From Hymenoscyphus infarciens (taxonomy: Eukaryota > Ascomycota > Leotiomycetes > Helotiales > Helotiaceae): a stretch of 64,000 nucleotides of DNA. The DNA is taken from NCBI GenBank assembly GCA_001414345.1, contig LLCB01000023.1, positions 124,001-188,000 of the forward strand, in the 5' to 3' direction. Position numbers and translations under genes: made by a program. Shown in pieces: positions 1-10,177 of this stretch. Position 1 is the first letter of the stretch. Each line of letters begins with the position of its first letter. Under the pieces are notes generated by a model. It did no database searches, was not told the DNA's origin, and was given only the letters and a program-made list of their open reading frames with translations.

Positions 1-3000
1 ATAATATAATTACTACTTAAAATTAGTCTAAACTTAGTTTAGTAAGTATAGTACTACTTTTACTTCTTAATCTCTTACTAATTTAATTAGATAAGGCTCT
101 TTTTTAGCTCTCTTAAGTACTTCTTATTAGCACTTAAGAATATATCTAGAACTCTTAATAAAATAATCCTAATAATAGACTTTATTCTCTCTCTTTTTAA
201 AGAAGCTTAAAAAAAGTATATTAATAATCTAGCTATACTATTCTTACTTTAAAAAGGTGAATAATATCCTCTTCTCTTTCTCTTTTTCTTTCTCTTTTAC
301 TTTACTAATAATACTTTAGAGTAAGAAAAGATCTCTAAATACTATAATTTAACTAAGAGATCGCTAATATATACTACTATAGTAGTACTCTACCTAGCTT
401 ATAAGTAGGAGTACTTAGAAAAGGCTTAAGAACCTAGCTAGATAGCTCCTACTTAGGCTATAGTAGAAAAACTATAGAACAACGATTATTACTCTAAAGT
501 AGTATCTAGCTATATAAATAATACTAATATTAACTCTTAGATTATATTATTTAGCCTACTTTACTACTCTCTAGTATCTACCTAAGTATCTAATTTATTT
601 ATCTAGTTTTTATTCTAAAAGAGAAGTAAGAGATAAGCTTTAACTCTTATTTTAACTTTACTTCTTTTTAGTTAATATACTTTAACCTAAGTTTCTCTCT
701 CTTATAAATAATAAGTATACTTAATATTATACTCTTCTATCTTAAGATATAAACAAAAGTATAATCAAATAGTAGCTCTAACTTATTTAAAAGAAGGCCT
801 ATTCTAATCTTTATAAGATAGTAATAAATATACTTTCTATCTTATATTTAAGTATCTTAGTAAAACACCTCTAGTCTTTAGCTAAATTAGTAGTTATAGA
901 TTAATATAATTATCTTAAGATATATATTATAAAGATACTTAAATATTTAAAGTCTTAGTATAAGATTATATCCTTTAATCTTCTTAGCTAATTCTAGAGT
1001 AAGAAGGAAGTATTTAATATATAGGAAGTGCTTTAGAATAGCTTAAATAGGAGTACTTTTACTTATAAGATAAATAGTAGGTCTAGTTTTAGTTTAAGTT
1101 TTAAAGAGTCTATAAACTAAACTTATTTTTATTATTTTTTCTAGTAGTATATATTTATTCTTATATTTTAAGTACTTAAACAGTTATTTCCCTTTATCTA
1201 AAGAATTTTATAATATACTATTAATTTATTATTAAATAAAGAGTTATAAAGAAGCTTAGTTATTAAGATACTATTACTAAGCTAATTATTTCAAAAACGT
1301 TATATCTAGTAAGTTAGTTATTCTTAATAACTACGTCTTCTAAAAAGAAGCTCTAAATACTAAAAATTTAATTAAATACTAGTTAGTTACTACTAAACTT
1401 CCTATTAAATTTAAAGTATTATAATTAACTATATACTATAATCTTTATATAAAATATTTAGTAAGGTATACTAAGACCTAAGTCTTAGTATAGTATATAT
1501 ATAATATATATCTTAAATATCTATTAATTTATATACTAAAAAGCAACTTTTAGCTACGTACTTAATTAAACTACTAGCTTCTTATAAAATCGCCTAATAT
1601 ACGCTATTTAGGTTATTTAGTATATAATAAACAACTCTTACTAATTATTTTATTAATATCTATTATTATTATTATATAGTTTTAAAGTAATAGAAGAGTA
1701 TATAAAAAAGTATAAATAGCCTTATAAGTTATTAAAAGATATACTATATAATATTACAATATTACAATAGTATTATAGCGTATTTAGATACGTACTACTA
1801 GGATATTATTATAATATATTAATCTAAAATACTATAGTATTTTATTATAATAATACTATCGACTATACTACTTTCCGTGCCTAGTAAGAAGAATAGAAAG
1901 GTTTATATATTATTCTATTATCTCTTAGTAGAAGTAGATTAGTTTATATACTTATTTAGAAGTATTCCTCGCTTAGCTACTTCTCTTCTATACTCTCTAC
2001 TCTTCTCTCTCTTCCTAGTCTCTCTTTTTAGCTTTCCTAGCTACTCTAATCCTTCTTTTTTAATTATCCTTCCTATTCTATTATATCCTAATATAGCGAG
2101 GTATTCTTCCTTATTCTAATACCTAGAAGCGTTTAGACGAGGAAATCTAAAACACTCTGCCTCGCTGAATCTTCGATCTACCTAGTCCTCTTACGTCTCT
2201 ACTCTGATATCGACTTCTAAGACTCGGTTTTATCTTCTCTCCTCTCTCGCTAGTACTTCTTACGTTACTATAGTAATAGCTAAGCCTTAATAATTTCGTA
2301 TATCTACTAATCTACTACTTCTTATATTAATATAACTCTCTAAGACGTAGTATAGACTAGTAGAATACGTTTAAAAGACACGGTTTAAAGCGTTCTTAAG
2401 TAACTTAGAAAGGACTAATTATATATATACTAGCTAGAGTATAGATTTCTTAAAGCCTATTTCTAATTAGTAAACTAGTATAGAAGAATAAGTAGCTTAA
2501 AAGCTCTAGATTATTTATATCTATACTTAGAGAGAAATCTTACTTAAGAACTAGAAGACTAATTATAGTCTTATTATTTCTTAGTTCTCGAAGCTAATCT
2601 ATCTTTTAGAGAGGTATATTATAGAGTATATATATAACCTAGCGGATCTATATATAGTTATAAGAGTGCTTTATACTCTTCTCTCCTTAGTAGACGCTTT
2701 ATATACTATATAAAAAATTCTATTAAATCTATCTTCTTTTAAGCCTTATCTAAGGTAATAAGAACTCTATTTAATACGATTTCCTATAGTATATCTTAGC
2801 TCTAAAACTCGGCTACTACTCTTAAGAGACGTTGGAATTATAGCTTCGTTGAAATAGTAAATAATCTTTTAGCCTTAGATAAGAAGAAATATTAAAACGC
2901 TGAATTATTAGAAACGATAAAACTATTTAATATTAGTACTTTAGTTTAAAAGAATACCTATCTATTATCTAGCATAGCTCTAAACCTCCTACGATCTAGT

Positions 3001-3050
3001 AGTAAATCTTCTTTAGAATCGGAAGATAATAAGTCCTTATAGAGTACTCT
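1..3050. repeat. RIP-degraded AT-rich repeat block, left part
   Basis: Extremely AT-rich DNA in which CpA and TpG dinucleotides are almost missing and TpA is very common; the first 60 bases contain neither CA nor TG. This is the known footprint of repeat-induced point mutation acting on CpA on both strands. No open frame of useful length survives. Slightly richer patches such as 2,085-2,290 keep some C and G. The block is probably the body of old transposons. If the LTR-like sequence at 3,613 is a 3' LTR, part of this block is the body of that element. No RT, integrase or other domain can be read. Confidence 0.85.
1960..2157. repeat. Dispersed repeat, copy A (TIR-type right end)
   Basis: About 200 bp that align by eye with 4,600-4,812. 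Both copies have a CT-rich tract followed by a shared segment reading TTCTAATACCTAG and end in GGAAATCTAAAAC, then ACT here and GCT in the other copy. The end resembles the right terminal inverted repeat of the 9,224-10,167 element, which ends in GGGAAAGCTAAAACACT. Differences between copies are mostly C/T and G/A changes, as expected from RIP. I could not find a matching left end or a target duplication for this copy. Confidence 0.6.
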
Positions 3051-3382
3051 GTTTCATACCCGAATCGAAGAGAGAACGAGGTACTTTTGTTGTTCTAGAC
3101 TTTAGATAGTAAAGTGTTAACATTCGACAACGCTAGCTAAAGCCCCACCGACTCTGGTACAGAGTCTTACTTTCTTTACTTTCCTTACTTTTTACTTTCT
3201 TTACTTCTGGCTAGGCTAGAAGTTTCATTTGAATTTTTCGAATCTGATGCGAATCGGACGAAATACGCTCTCCATCAGGACGAAACTCAGAAGTGAGCTC
3301 TTAGCTGAGTTGTCGCTGCCACCTTTCGACGTTTCGCCTCCAACTCCACTCTGAATACCCTCTGACCTGCAAGACAGCCCGG

Positions 3383-3637
3383 GTGGGACAGAGCACTCTT
3401 TTAGTGACGCAACTACGAAACTACGAATGCTTGCTTTTGATAGGAATGACTGGAACAAGAGTTTCTTTTGCAAGCATCTACGAACTGGGTCGGCTACGAT
3501 TCGGACCCAAGCCAACCTCTCGCTTACGACAAAACAACGATGCCACAGAATCCCGATTCGACCCCGTTAACGACGACAGACTCGAGGACGAGTCTTTTTC
3601 AAGGGAGGGGGATGTGACGGCCAGCCGTCTTGAATAG
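3383..3637 (+). pseudogene. Possible tail of a retroelement polyprotein (relic)
   Basis: An 84-codon open frame in a patch that still carries CA and TG. Its acidic end (RLEDESFSREGDVTASRLE) is followed at once by a purine-rich tract and the TGTGACGG that I read as the start of an LTR. Ty3/gypsy polyproteins of fungi often stop just before the polypurine tract and 3' LTR with a similar acidic tail; that is the only basis for the call. No catalytic domain is present and the sequence upstream is RIP-mutated beyond reading. It could equally be a chance frame. Confidence 0.3.
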
Positions 3638-3902
3638 CCGAGCTTATATGCCGTACATATAAGGTTCCGGCAGATGGATATTAGCTTTCGGTTGTTGTTG
3701 TTTTGCATTGTCTAATTTAGAAAGGTTTCAGGCTTCTGGTTTTGGACCTTTTAGTACTATCCGACCTCTTGTATATAGCTGCCTACTCTCCTATAGTCAG
3801 AAAAGCCCCAAGTTAGTCTTTTCTTCTCTTATTAGTACCTAGTATTCACTCTCTCAAATGCACTTCTATATGCCTATTTACGGTACGTTTCGTATCGTTA
3901 TA
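3613..3902 (+). mobile_element. LTR-like sequence, lightly RIP-mutated copy
   Basis: Starts TGTGACGG directly after a purine-rich tract (AAGGGAGGGGGA, ending at 3,612) and ends near CGTTATA, which is what CGTTACA would become after CpA-to-TpA mutation, so the ends fit a TG...CA LTR with inverted termini. The second half (about 3,750-3,900) aligns with 16,870-17,040, including the shared string AGTACCTAGTAT. The polypurine tract on the left suggests a 3' LTR of an element whose body lay to the left. Ends were placed by eye. Confidence 0.5.
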
Positions 3903-4599
3903 TAAACTACTTAATATCTATAAGCTTAGATAATTATAAATTAAAAAGCTATTAGAAAGTAGAAAAAGAAAGACTTTGAAAAGAAGTAGTATAGTATATT
4001 ATAAGTTAAGCTTCTCTTTTAAGAATATTTTATTAACTATATATTTTTAGAGTTTTTTTTCTTTCTTACTTATTTTAGAAAATAGAAAACTAAAGTACTC
4101 TTTAAGATATAAGATCTAGCTAGAAAGAACTACTATATCTTCTTATACCTTCTCTCTATTTTTTTATTACTATATCTAAGTAAATATACTAAGAATAATG
4201 TTTAATTCTTAGAACTCTCTTTTTATAAGAAATCTTTTTATATTTCTATAATTCTACTAAAACCTTATAAAAATTTAGAGATATATCTAAGTATCTGGTT
4301 TTTCTTAAAAGGTTTATAGAGTAAGAGAGAGAGTATAGAGCTCTTAATAGCTATTCTTAAAGATATAATAATATATATTATTATTAAGTAAAGAGAGAAA
4401 GAGTATCTAAGTAAAATAAAAATTATAAAAACGCACGCTTTATAAAATATTATTAAAAGAGAAGCTTAACTCGTAAATTAATATAGAATAAAAAGAATTA
4501 GATAGTCTCTAATTATCTAGAATAATACTAATATTTAGATATAATATTATATATTTTAAGAGTTTTAGTAGTTTTATTTACTACTCTTTCTCTTCTAGC

Positions 4600-4812
4600 T
4601 ACTTCTATCTTATACTTCTTATTCTTCTCTCTCTTCCTAGTCTCTCTTTTTAACTTTCTTAGCTACTCTAATTCTTCTTTTATAATTATTCTTTCTTTTC
4701 TATTATATCTTATAAGTAAAGTTATTATATTCTATTATATTCTAAAGAGAGAAAGTATTCTTTCTTATTCTAATACCTAGGAGCGTCTAAGTAAGGAAAT
4801 CTAAAACGCTAA
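4600..4812. repeat. Dispersed repeat, copy B
   Basis: Aligns with 1,960-2,157 over about 200 bp, with the same order of CT-rich tract, AATACCTAG segment and terminal GGAAATCTAAAACGCT. It is more AT-rich than copy A; several C in copy A are T here. Probably the right end of a member of the same element family as 9,224-10,167. Confidence 0.6.
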
Positions 4813-4903
4813 TAATAAGAGTATATTAAGTGAATAAAAGTAAGCGTATACTAGTAAGAAATAGCTAGTAACTTAAAAGCTAGAGTAAGACTAAGTAAAA
4901 GTA

Positions 4904-4929
4904 AGAGAGAGAGAGAGAGAGAGAGAGAG
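4904..4929. repeat. (GA)n microsatellite
   Basis: Thirteen GA/AG dinucleotide units in a row inside the RIP block. GA runs contain no CpA or TpG, so they are immune to RIP. Confidence 0.9.
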
Positions 4930-5293
4930 TAATATAAGATTATTACTCCGTTTCCTATCTAAAAAGTAATACTTTGCGATTTGCGATTTCGTCTTTTTTA
5001 AAGTATATTATCTTTAGAGTGCCGTACTTATTCAAGTAAATATATAAACAAACTAAAACAAACGAATTCAAGCGAACCTCTCGCTATTCTCGCATGTTCT
5101 TCTTCTTAGATAACTTAGTTATTCATATAGAATTACTGAACACTTGACTACAATTGTGTCTTTAACGGTGAGGACGAAGAGTGAATGAGCTGGCTTAGCA
5201 CAGCCTTTAGTGGTCAGTACTCTCTCGCTAAGCAAGTATAACTTCCTACTACTCAACCTTCCACCCTTCAAACTTTTCTTCTCCTCTACAACA

Positions 5294-5325
5294 CCGCACC
5301 GCACCGCACCGTACCGTACCGTACC
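5294..5325. repeat. Pentamer tandem repeat in the leader of the 5,332 gene
   Basis: Six units of a 5-bp repeat: three ACCGC followed by three ACCGT, ending 7 bp before the start codon. The unit change is a C to T in CpA context, the RIP-type change, although ordinary slippage and substitution would do the same. Confidence 0.75.
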
Positions 5326-5331
5326 AACGGA

Positions 5332-6026
5332 ATGAAGTCAAAGAACCTCTTCCACCCCATCGGCCACAAGGACGTCAAAGCCATCTGTTGCGTCCTCCGA
5401 GGCATCAAATACGAGATCGAATGCTTCAACCCCTCTCCCTCCCACCTCTTCGCCCTCGGTTGCGGCCCTCAAGAACAAACCGCCGTCACCAACATCTGTT
5501 CTGCCATCAAGCGCAATCCCCAGGACCGTATCATCATCCATTTGATGTTGATCCTCATCCAACATGTCGACGAGAAGGCCACTGTGTTGCGAGATCTGAT
5601 TCACTACTCGATCAAGTTGGCACCAGGAGATGATCTGCTATTCCCAAAGATCTTTACGCAGGCTTGTGAGAAAGCAAAGAGCGAGTTCTTTATGGATTAT
5701 GGATTAGGTACTTTCTTTCCGATGGAGTGGGGGGATATTGTCAAGTCGGTAAGTCCTCACCTTTGCTGTACCTCGTCACTTCTCACCATAGCATACTAAC
5801 GTATCTACAGGCACCAGCTGCATGGAACATGCTCACACCTGTCCCCCCCTCCGCCAACCGAGAGAACTTTCCCCCATTCACCCACCGAGAGAAGGGCAAG
5901 GGAAAGGAGGTTGATAGTGATTCTGAGGAATCATTGACATCGATTTCAACTCTGACTGATCCGTTTGAGGAGTCTAGCGAGGAGGAGACAGAATTGGTTC
6001 ATAGACCAGTTCTTTTCTCCTGTTAA
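5332..6026 (+). CDS. Hypothetical protein, two exons, gene island inside RIP DNA
   Basis: Not recognised. Exons 5,332-5,748 and 5,811-6,026 join in phase 0 across a 62-nt intron with GTAAGT donor, CTAAC branch site and CTACAG acceptor, giving 210 residues. The first 140 residues look like a compact mixed fold with a hydrophobic helix (IIIHLMLILIQHV) and no signal peptide. The last 50 residues are charged and rich in Ser/Glu (DSDSEESLTSIS, EESSEEETE), probably disordered. G and C content and CA/TG use are normal although RIP-destroyed DNA lies on both sides. The start is the first ATG after the pentamer array. An intact intron and an open frame argue that it is a functional or recently functional single-copy gene. 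It could be a species-specific gene or a candidate effector-like protein, but it has no secretion signal. Confidence 0.6.
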
Positions 6027-6061
6027 TTTACCTGGTTTTCAATGAAAGCACCTTTCTTTAG

Positions 6062-9000
6062 CTTTCTAATAAATAATTTATTTACTACGAAATTAACTAA
6101 TTTAATCTCTAAAACACTGAAAAAGATTCGTTTTCTTATAAGCTTCTCTATTAAAACTAATCTATTACTTAAACTACTTAAGTTTATTATATTAACTAAG
6201 TAATATCTAGATATAATAGGTTTCTAGTAAAGTATTCTATACTTAGTTATATCTTCGAAACTCGCTTTAAGTTTCTTATCTAATCTAATTACTCTTAGAG
6301 ATTTCTATTAATAGCTTAACTTACTCGACTTACTAATCTTTATTAACTACTCTCGATTTGTTTATATCTTTCTTTAGCTTATATTTAGAATTTTAGAAAT
6401 AGCTATTTAGATATTTTAAAATATAAAATATTAAAGACTTAGAATTATAATAAACCTTTATCTAGAAGAGAACTTTATTAGTTTATAATATAGAGTTTAA
6501 TATTTAATATTAAATTCGTTAAAAAGTTTATTTTAACTTTTAGTCTTTAGTATAATATATAATAAAATTATAAGAATAATTTAAAGCTAAGAGAAATTAA
6601 GTAAAGTATTTATAATATAATAACTATTTTAAGAAGTTAGAATTTAAAACTTAACTAAAAGTGTTTTAAGAATTATAAAGAATATTAGTAGAGACTTAGC
6701 GAATATGAAAATATAAACTATAAAATATTAAATAGACTTATTTTAGAAAGTTAATACTAAACTAAAAATAGTATATATTAGTATACTTATAAGTAAGTAA
6801 CTGCTCGAGTTAGCACACGTGAGAACACGTGACCTTCGCGCTTAAGAGGTATTTAGATAGACATCGTAGCTAGCTTTACTTAGTATATATAAACGAATAT
6901 ATAACTCTTTTTACTTCGCTTTTATAACTATAAGTTATACTAATAGTATATAAATAAGTATCTATAGTTAGAGAGAGAGAAAAGAAATTATAAATAACTA
7001 ACTTATAGTATTTTAAAAAATTTACTTAATTTTTTAAAAAGAGATATTAAATAAGAATTAAATAAAATCGTAAGTATTCTAGCTATATATTTAGAGTTTT
7101 ATATAGCTAGCTAGTTATTAAACTTAGTTAAAATTAAAAGAATTCTTTTTAAGACTAGATATATAATTAGCTACTATTTTAATTAATAGTTTTTTTAAAA
7201 AGAATTCTATATTCAAAGAGAGACTACTTATATAAAGAGATACTATAGAAGTAAAGAGATAGTAGAGAGTATTAGAAGCTAGCTTAAAACTAAAGTATAA
7301 CTAGTAGTAGTATATAACTAGAGACTAGCTAAGTCTTAGTCTTAAGCTATACTTAGACTTTAAATAAACTTTATTTTACTTTTCTCTTTTAATAAATAGA
7401 ATTTAAATTTTAAGCTTATAATATATCTTAGTTAATCTATATAGTTGCTTTTAAAGTCTTAAAAATAAGATTTTTTTTTTTTACTTAAGTCTATTTTATA
7501 TTTTCAATCTTCTATTTTGCTATTAGCTAACTCTCTACTAATATTCTTTATAAAAATAGCTAGAATAATAAGACTCGAAAGAAATAGATATAGCGAGCTA
7601 TATTAAGTAATAAAATAGAATTTACTCTAATTAGTATTCAAATTCTTCTAGCCTCGTCTTAGTTTAAATACTAGCGAATCTAGACTAACTACTTCTTCTA
7701 GACTAGGTAAAAAAAAGCTAATAACGAGAGTTAGTAGAAGAGAAGAAGCTAGATAAAGCTTAAAAAGAGAAGAGAATAAAAGAAAAAGTAGAAAAATAGA
7801 AAGAATAAGAAAGAAAAACATAAGCTAAACTAGAATAATACTACTTTTATATAAAAATCATTTATAATAGCTTATATTAAGCAAATTTAAGATAATCTTA
7901 GATTAATTAAGTTCTATTAATTTACTCGATCTATATCTCTTTTAAGTTTCTCTACTCTATTATAATTTATTAAAAGTCTTAAAACTATAAACTATAGACT
8001 TATTATCTCTAGCTTATAATCTTTCTAGTTCTAGAAAAGCTTAGAATACTCTTTAGACTAGAATAGAAAAGAAGAATTAAATAATTTAATTATCTAGAAA
8101 GAGAAGAGTAAGAGTAAAAAGTAAGACTAGAAGAATAACTAAATAGCTTAGAAAGAGGTATTTTATAAGCTAAGTAATTGAAAATACTAGTATAATATCT
8201 AATAAAATACTAAGAAGCTCTTTTTAAGAAGAAATATACTTATTTATAACTATAATATATAATAGTAGATATAACGTTTATTAAGAACTTTAACTTAGTT
8301 TTAAGTTCGAGATATAATATATAATAAGACTATAGAATAGCTTTCTATAATAGAAGTTTACTCTTTTATACTTACGAATATTAAGAGAAACTATTCTACT
8401 ATTAAAAGTAAAGTTATAGAATAACTACTTTATAACTTAATACTAATTAGAAAAAATCTTATTCTAATATAAAAGACTTAGAAGTTACTCTAGAAAGATC
8501 TTAGAAATAGACTAAATTTAGAGTTATCTAACTATAATACTAGAGTTTTACTCTTATTAGATAATATAAATAAAGCTTTACTTTTACTTTTATAACTTTT
8601 TTTTTCGATAATAGATTCTTAATACTAGTCTCTTATAATAGAATAGTCTATTCTAAACTATAAGTAGAAAACACTTAACTAACGTCTTATTTAATATCTT
8701 TATTATTAAGAAAAAACCTATAAAGAGATTAAGAAAGAGATAAAAGTAGAATAAGATAATATATATAAGATAGTTTATACTTCTTCTTTAATAAAAGCTT
8801 ATAAAGAACGTATAATAAAGTCTTATAAGCTAAATAAAGCACTTATTCTTTATATTATTAAGTAGAAAGAAGCTTCTTAGAATACTTAAAAATAAAGCTA
8901 GATAAGAATATACTATTACTTTTAAACTAAACTTTATTAAATATTTATAATAACTATTAGTAAGACTTTATATATATCTATCGATATAGACGCTATATTA

Positions 9001-9213
9001 TCTACTAAAGGCTTTTTTTTAATAAGAAGTAGACTATGAAACGTCTTACTTTTATATTTAAATATAAGAAGTAGTTAATTATTATATAGAAGTATATTCT
9101 TTAGAGTAATAAAGTTAGTTTTAAAATAGAGAGAAGAGATTAAATTTATATAATAAGATAGCTAGAGAAGATAAACTACTCTATATATATATAGTTAGTA
9201 TATAGAAGTAGAA
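6062..9213. repeat. RIP-degraded AT-rich block
   Basis: More than 3 kb with near-total loss of CpA and TpG and no useful open frame. A short patch at 6,795-6,845 keeps normal composition (GAACACGTGACC). I see no domain or clear element end. Confidence 0.8.
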
Positions 9214-9223
9214 AGACGAGTAT
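9214..9223. repeat. Target-site duplication, left copy
   Basis: AGACGAGTAT lies directly against the left terminal inverted repeat at 9,224. The identical 10 bp lie directly against the right end at 10,168-10,177. Confidence 0.85.
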
Positions 9224-10167
9224 AGTGTTTTGGGTTTCTCTGCCTAATCTGTTATTCTATTCTATCTTAACGATTCTTCTCCTTCCTGCCTCTATTTTAA
9301 GGCTATCCCGCCTAATCCTATTCTAATATATCACTTCTCCTAGCTACTCTGATCCTATTCTGAAATTTGTTCTACCTATCCTTTTCTATCCGAGGTATTA
9401 AGATAGCCTTTCCTAGTCTATAGAGGAGGCTAGGCAGAGTATATACCAGCCTCAAATATATTATTTATAGTGTTATTAGTGGATTTAGCGGGAGTAGTAC
9501 TACCTAAGAAAAGCATATAATATTACTTCGTCCTAGGTATACTTAGTCTCAGGCGTAATAGTCTATAATAGAGCCTTCTAAATAAACCCTGCTTTACTAG
9601 GTCCTGCTATAGACTAATTCGCCTAGGACGAAGTACTATAGTAAAACCCCTGTTTTTACTTCGTCTTAGGCGAATTAGTCTATAGTAGAACCTAGCAAAG
9701 CAGGGTTTATTTAGAAGGCCCTGTTATAGACTATTACGCCTAGAACTAAGTAAATCAAGTACCTAGTAGAGCACTTAATTTAGTGCCGTTTAAAAGGACT
9801 TAGAAGGTAAGTGAGTCGTTACTAATCTGCTAGGATAATACGTAATTTAGGTATAATATCTCGTCTTTTAGCAGCTTTGATAATATTATTATTTTTAATA
9901 CTTCTTAAATTAGTCTATAATAATAGTACTTTTTATTACTTTTTACTTATATACTTCCTATTCTATCCTATCCTCTCTAGCACCTCTTCTTACCTAGCTC
10001 TATCTTTTAGTCTTCCTTACCTCTTCTATCTAAATTTAGCATCTCTCCTACCTAATTCAGCCTAGCCTATAAGTGAAATCAGCCTATCCTCTCCTTTCCT
10101 AATAAAGAGGGGTAGCCTATTCTCTCCGGAGTGCTAGGCTAACTAAGGCGGGGAAAGCTAAAACACT
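9224..10167. mobile_element. Non-autonomous TIR transposon with 10-bp target duplication, Mutator-like (MULE) type
   Basis: A 944-bp element. The left end begins AGTGTTTT and continues to 9,244; the right end (10,147-10,167) is its reverse complement with 4 mismatches in 21 positions. The two ends are flanked by a perfect 10-bp direct repeat, AGACGAGTAT. Target duplications of 9-11 bp are typical of Mutator-like elements (hAT makes 8 bp, Tc1/mariner TA), hence the class suggested. No transposase frame is present, so it must have been moved by another copy. Its composition keeps CA and TG while the flanks are RIP-destroyed, which suggests insertion after most of the RIP. The core is an almost perfect 95-bp inverted repeat. 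Foldback elements are an alternative class. Confidence 0.75.
9541..9751. repeat. 95-bp inverted repeat (foldback) inside the TIR element
   Basis: Arms 9,541-9,635 and 9,657-9,751 are reverse complements without gaps, differing at 9 of 95 positions, separated by a 21-bp spacer. All nine differences are transitions. Transcribed or single-stranded, this would form a long hairpin. Each arm includes a smaller motif near CTTCGTCCTAGG that recurs just outside the left arm at about 9,526. Confidence 0.85.
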
Positions 10168-10177
10168 AGACGAGTAT
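10168..10177. repeat. Target-site duplication, right copy
   Basis: AGACGAGTAT, identical to 9,214-9,223, immediately after the right terminal inverted repeat. Confidence 0.85.

Larger units (their letters stand above)
3903..5100. repeat. RIP-degraded AT-rich block
   Basis: Same CpA/TpG-depleted composition as the left block with no open frame. It contains the second dispersed-repeat copy (4,600-4,812) and a (GA)n run at 4,904-4,929. Composition returns to normal from about 5,020 towards the gene at 5,332. Confidence 0.8.
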
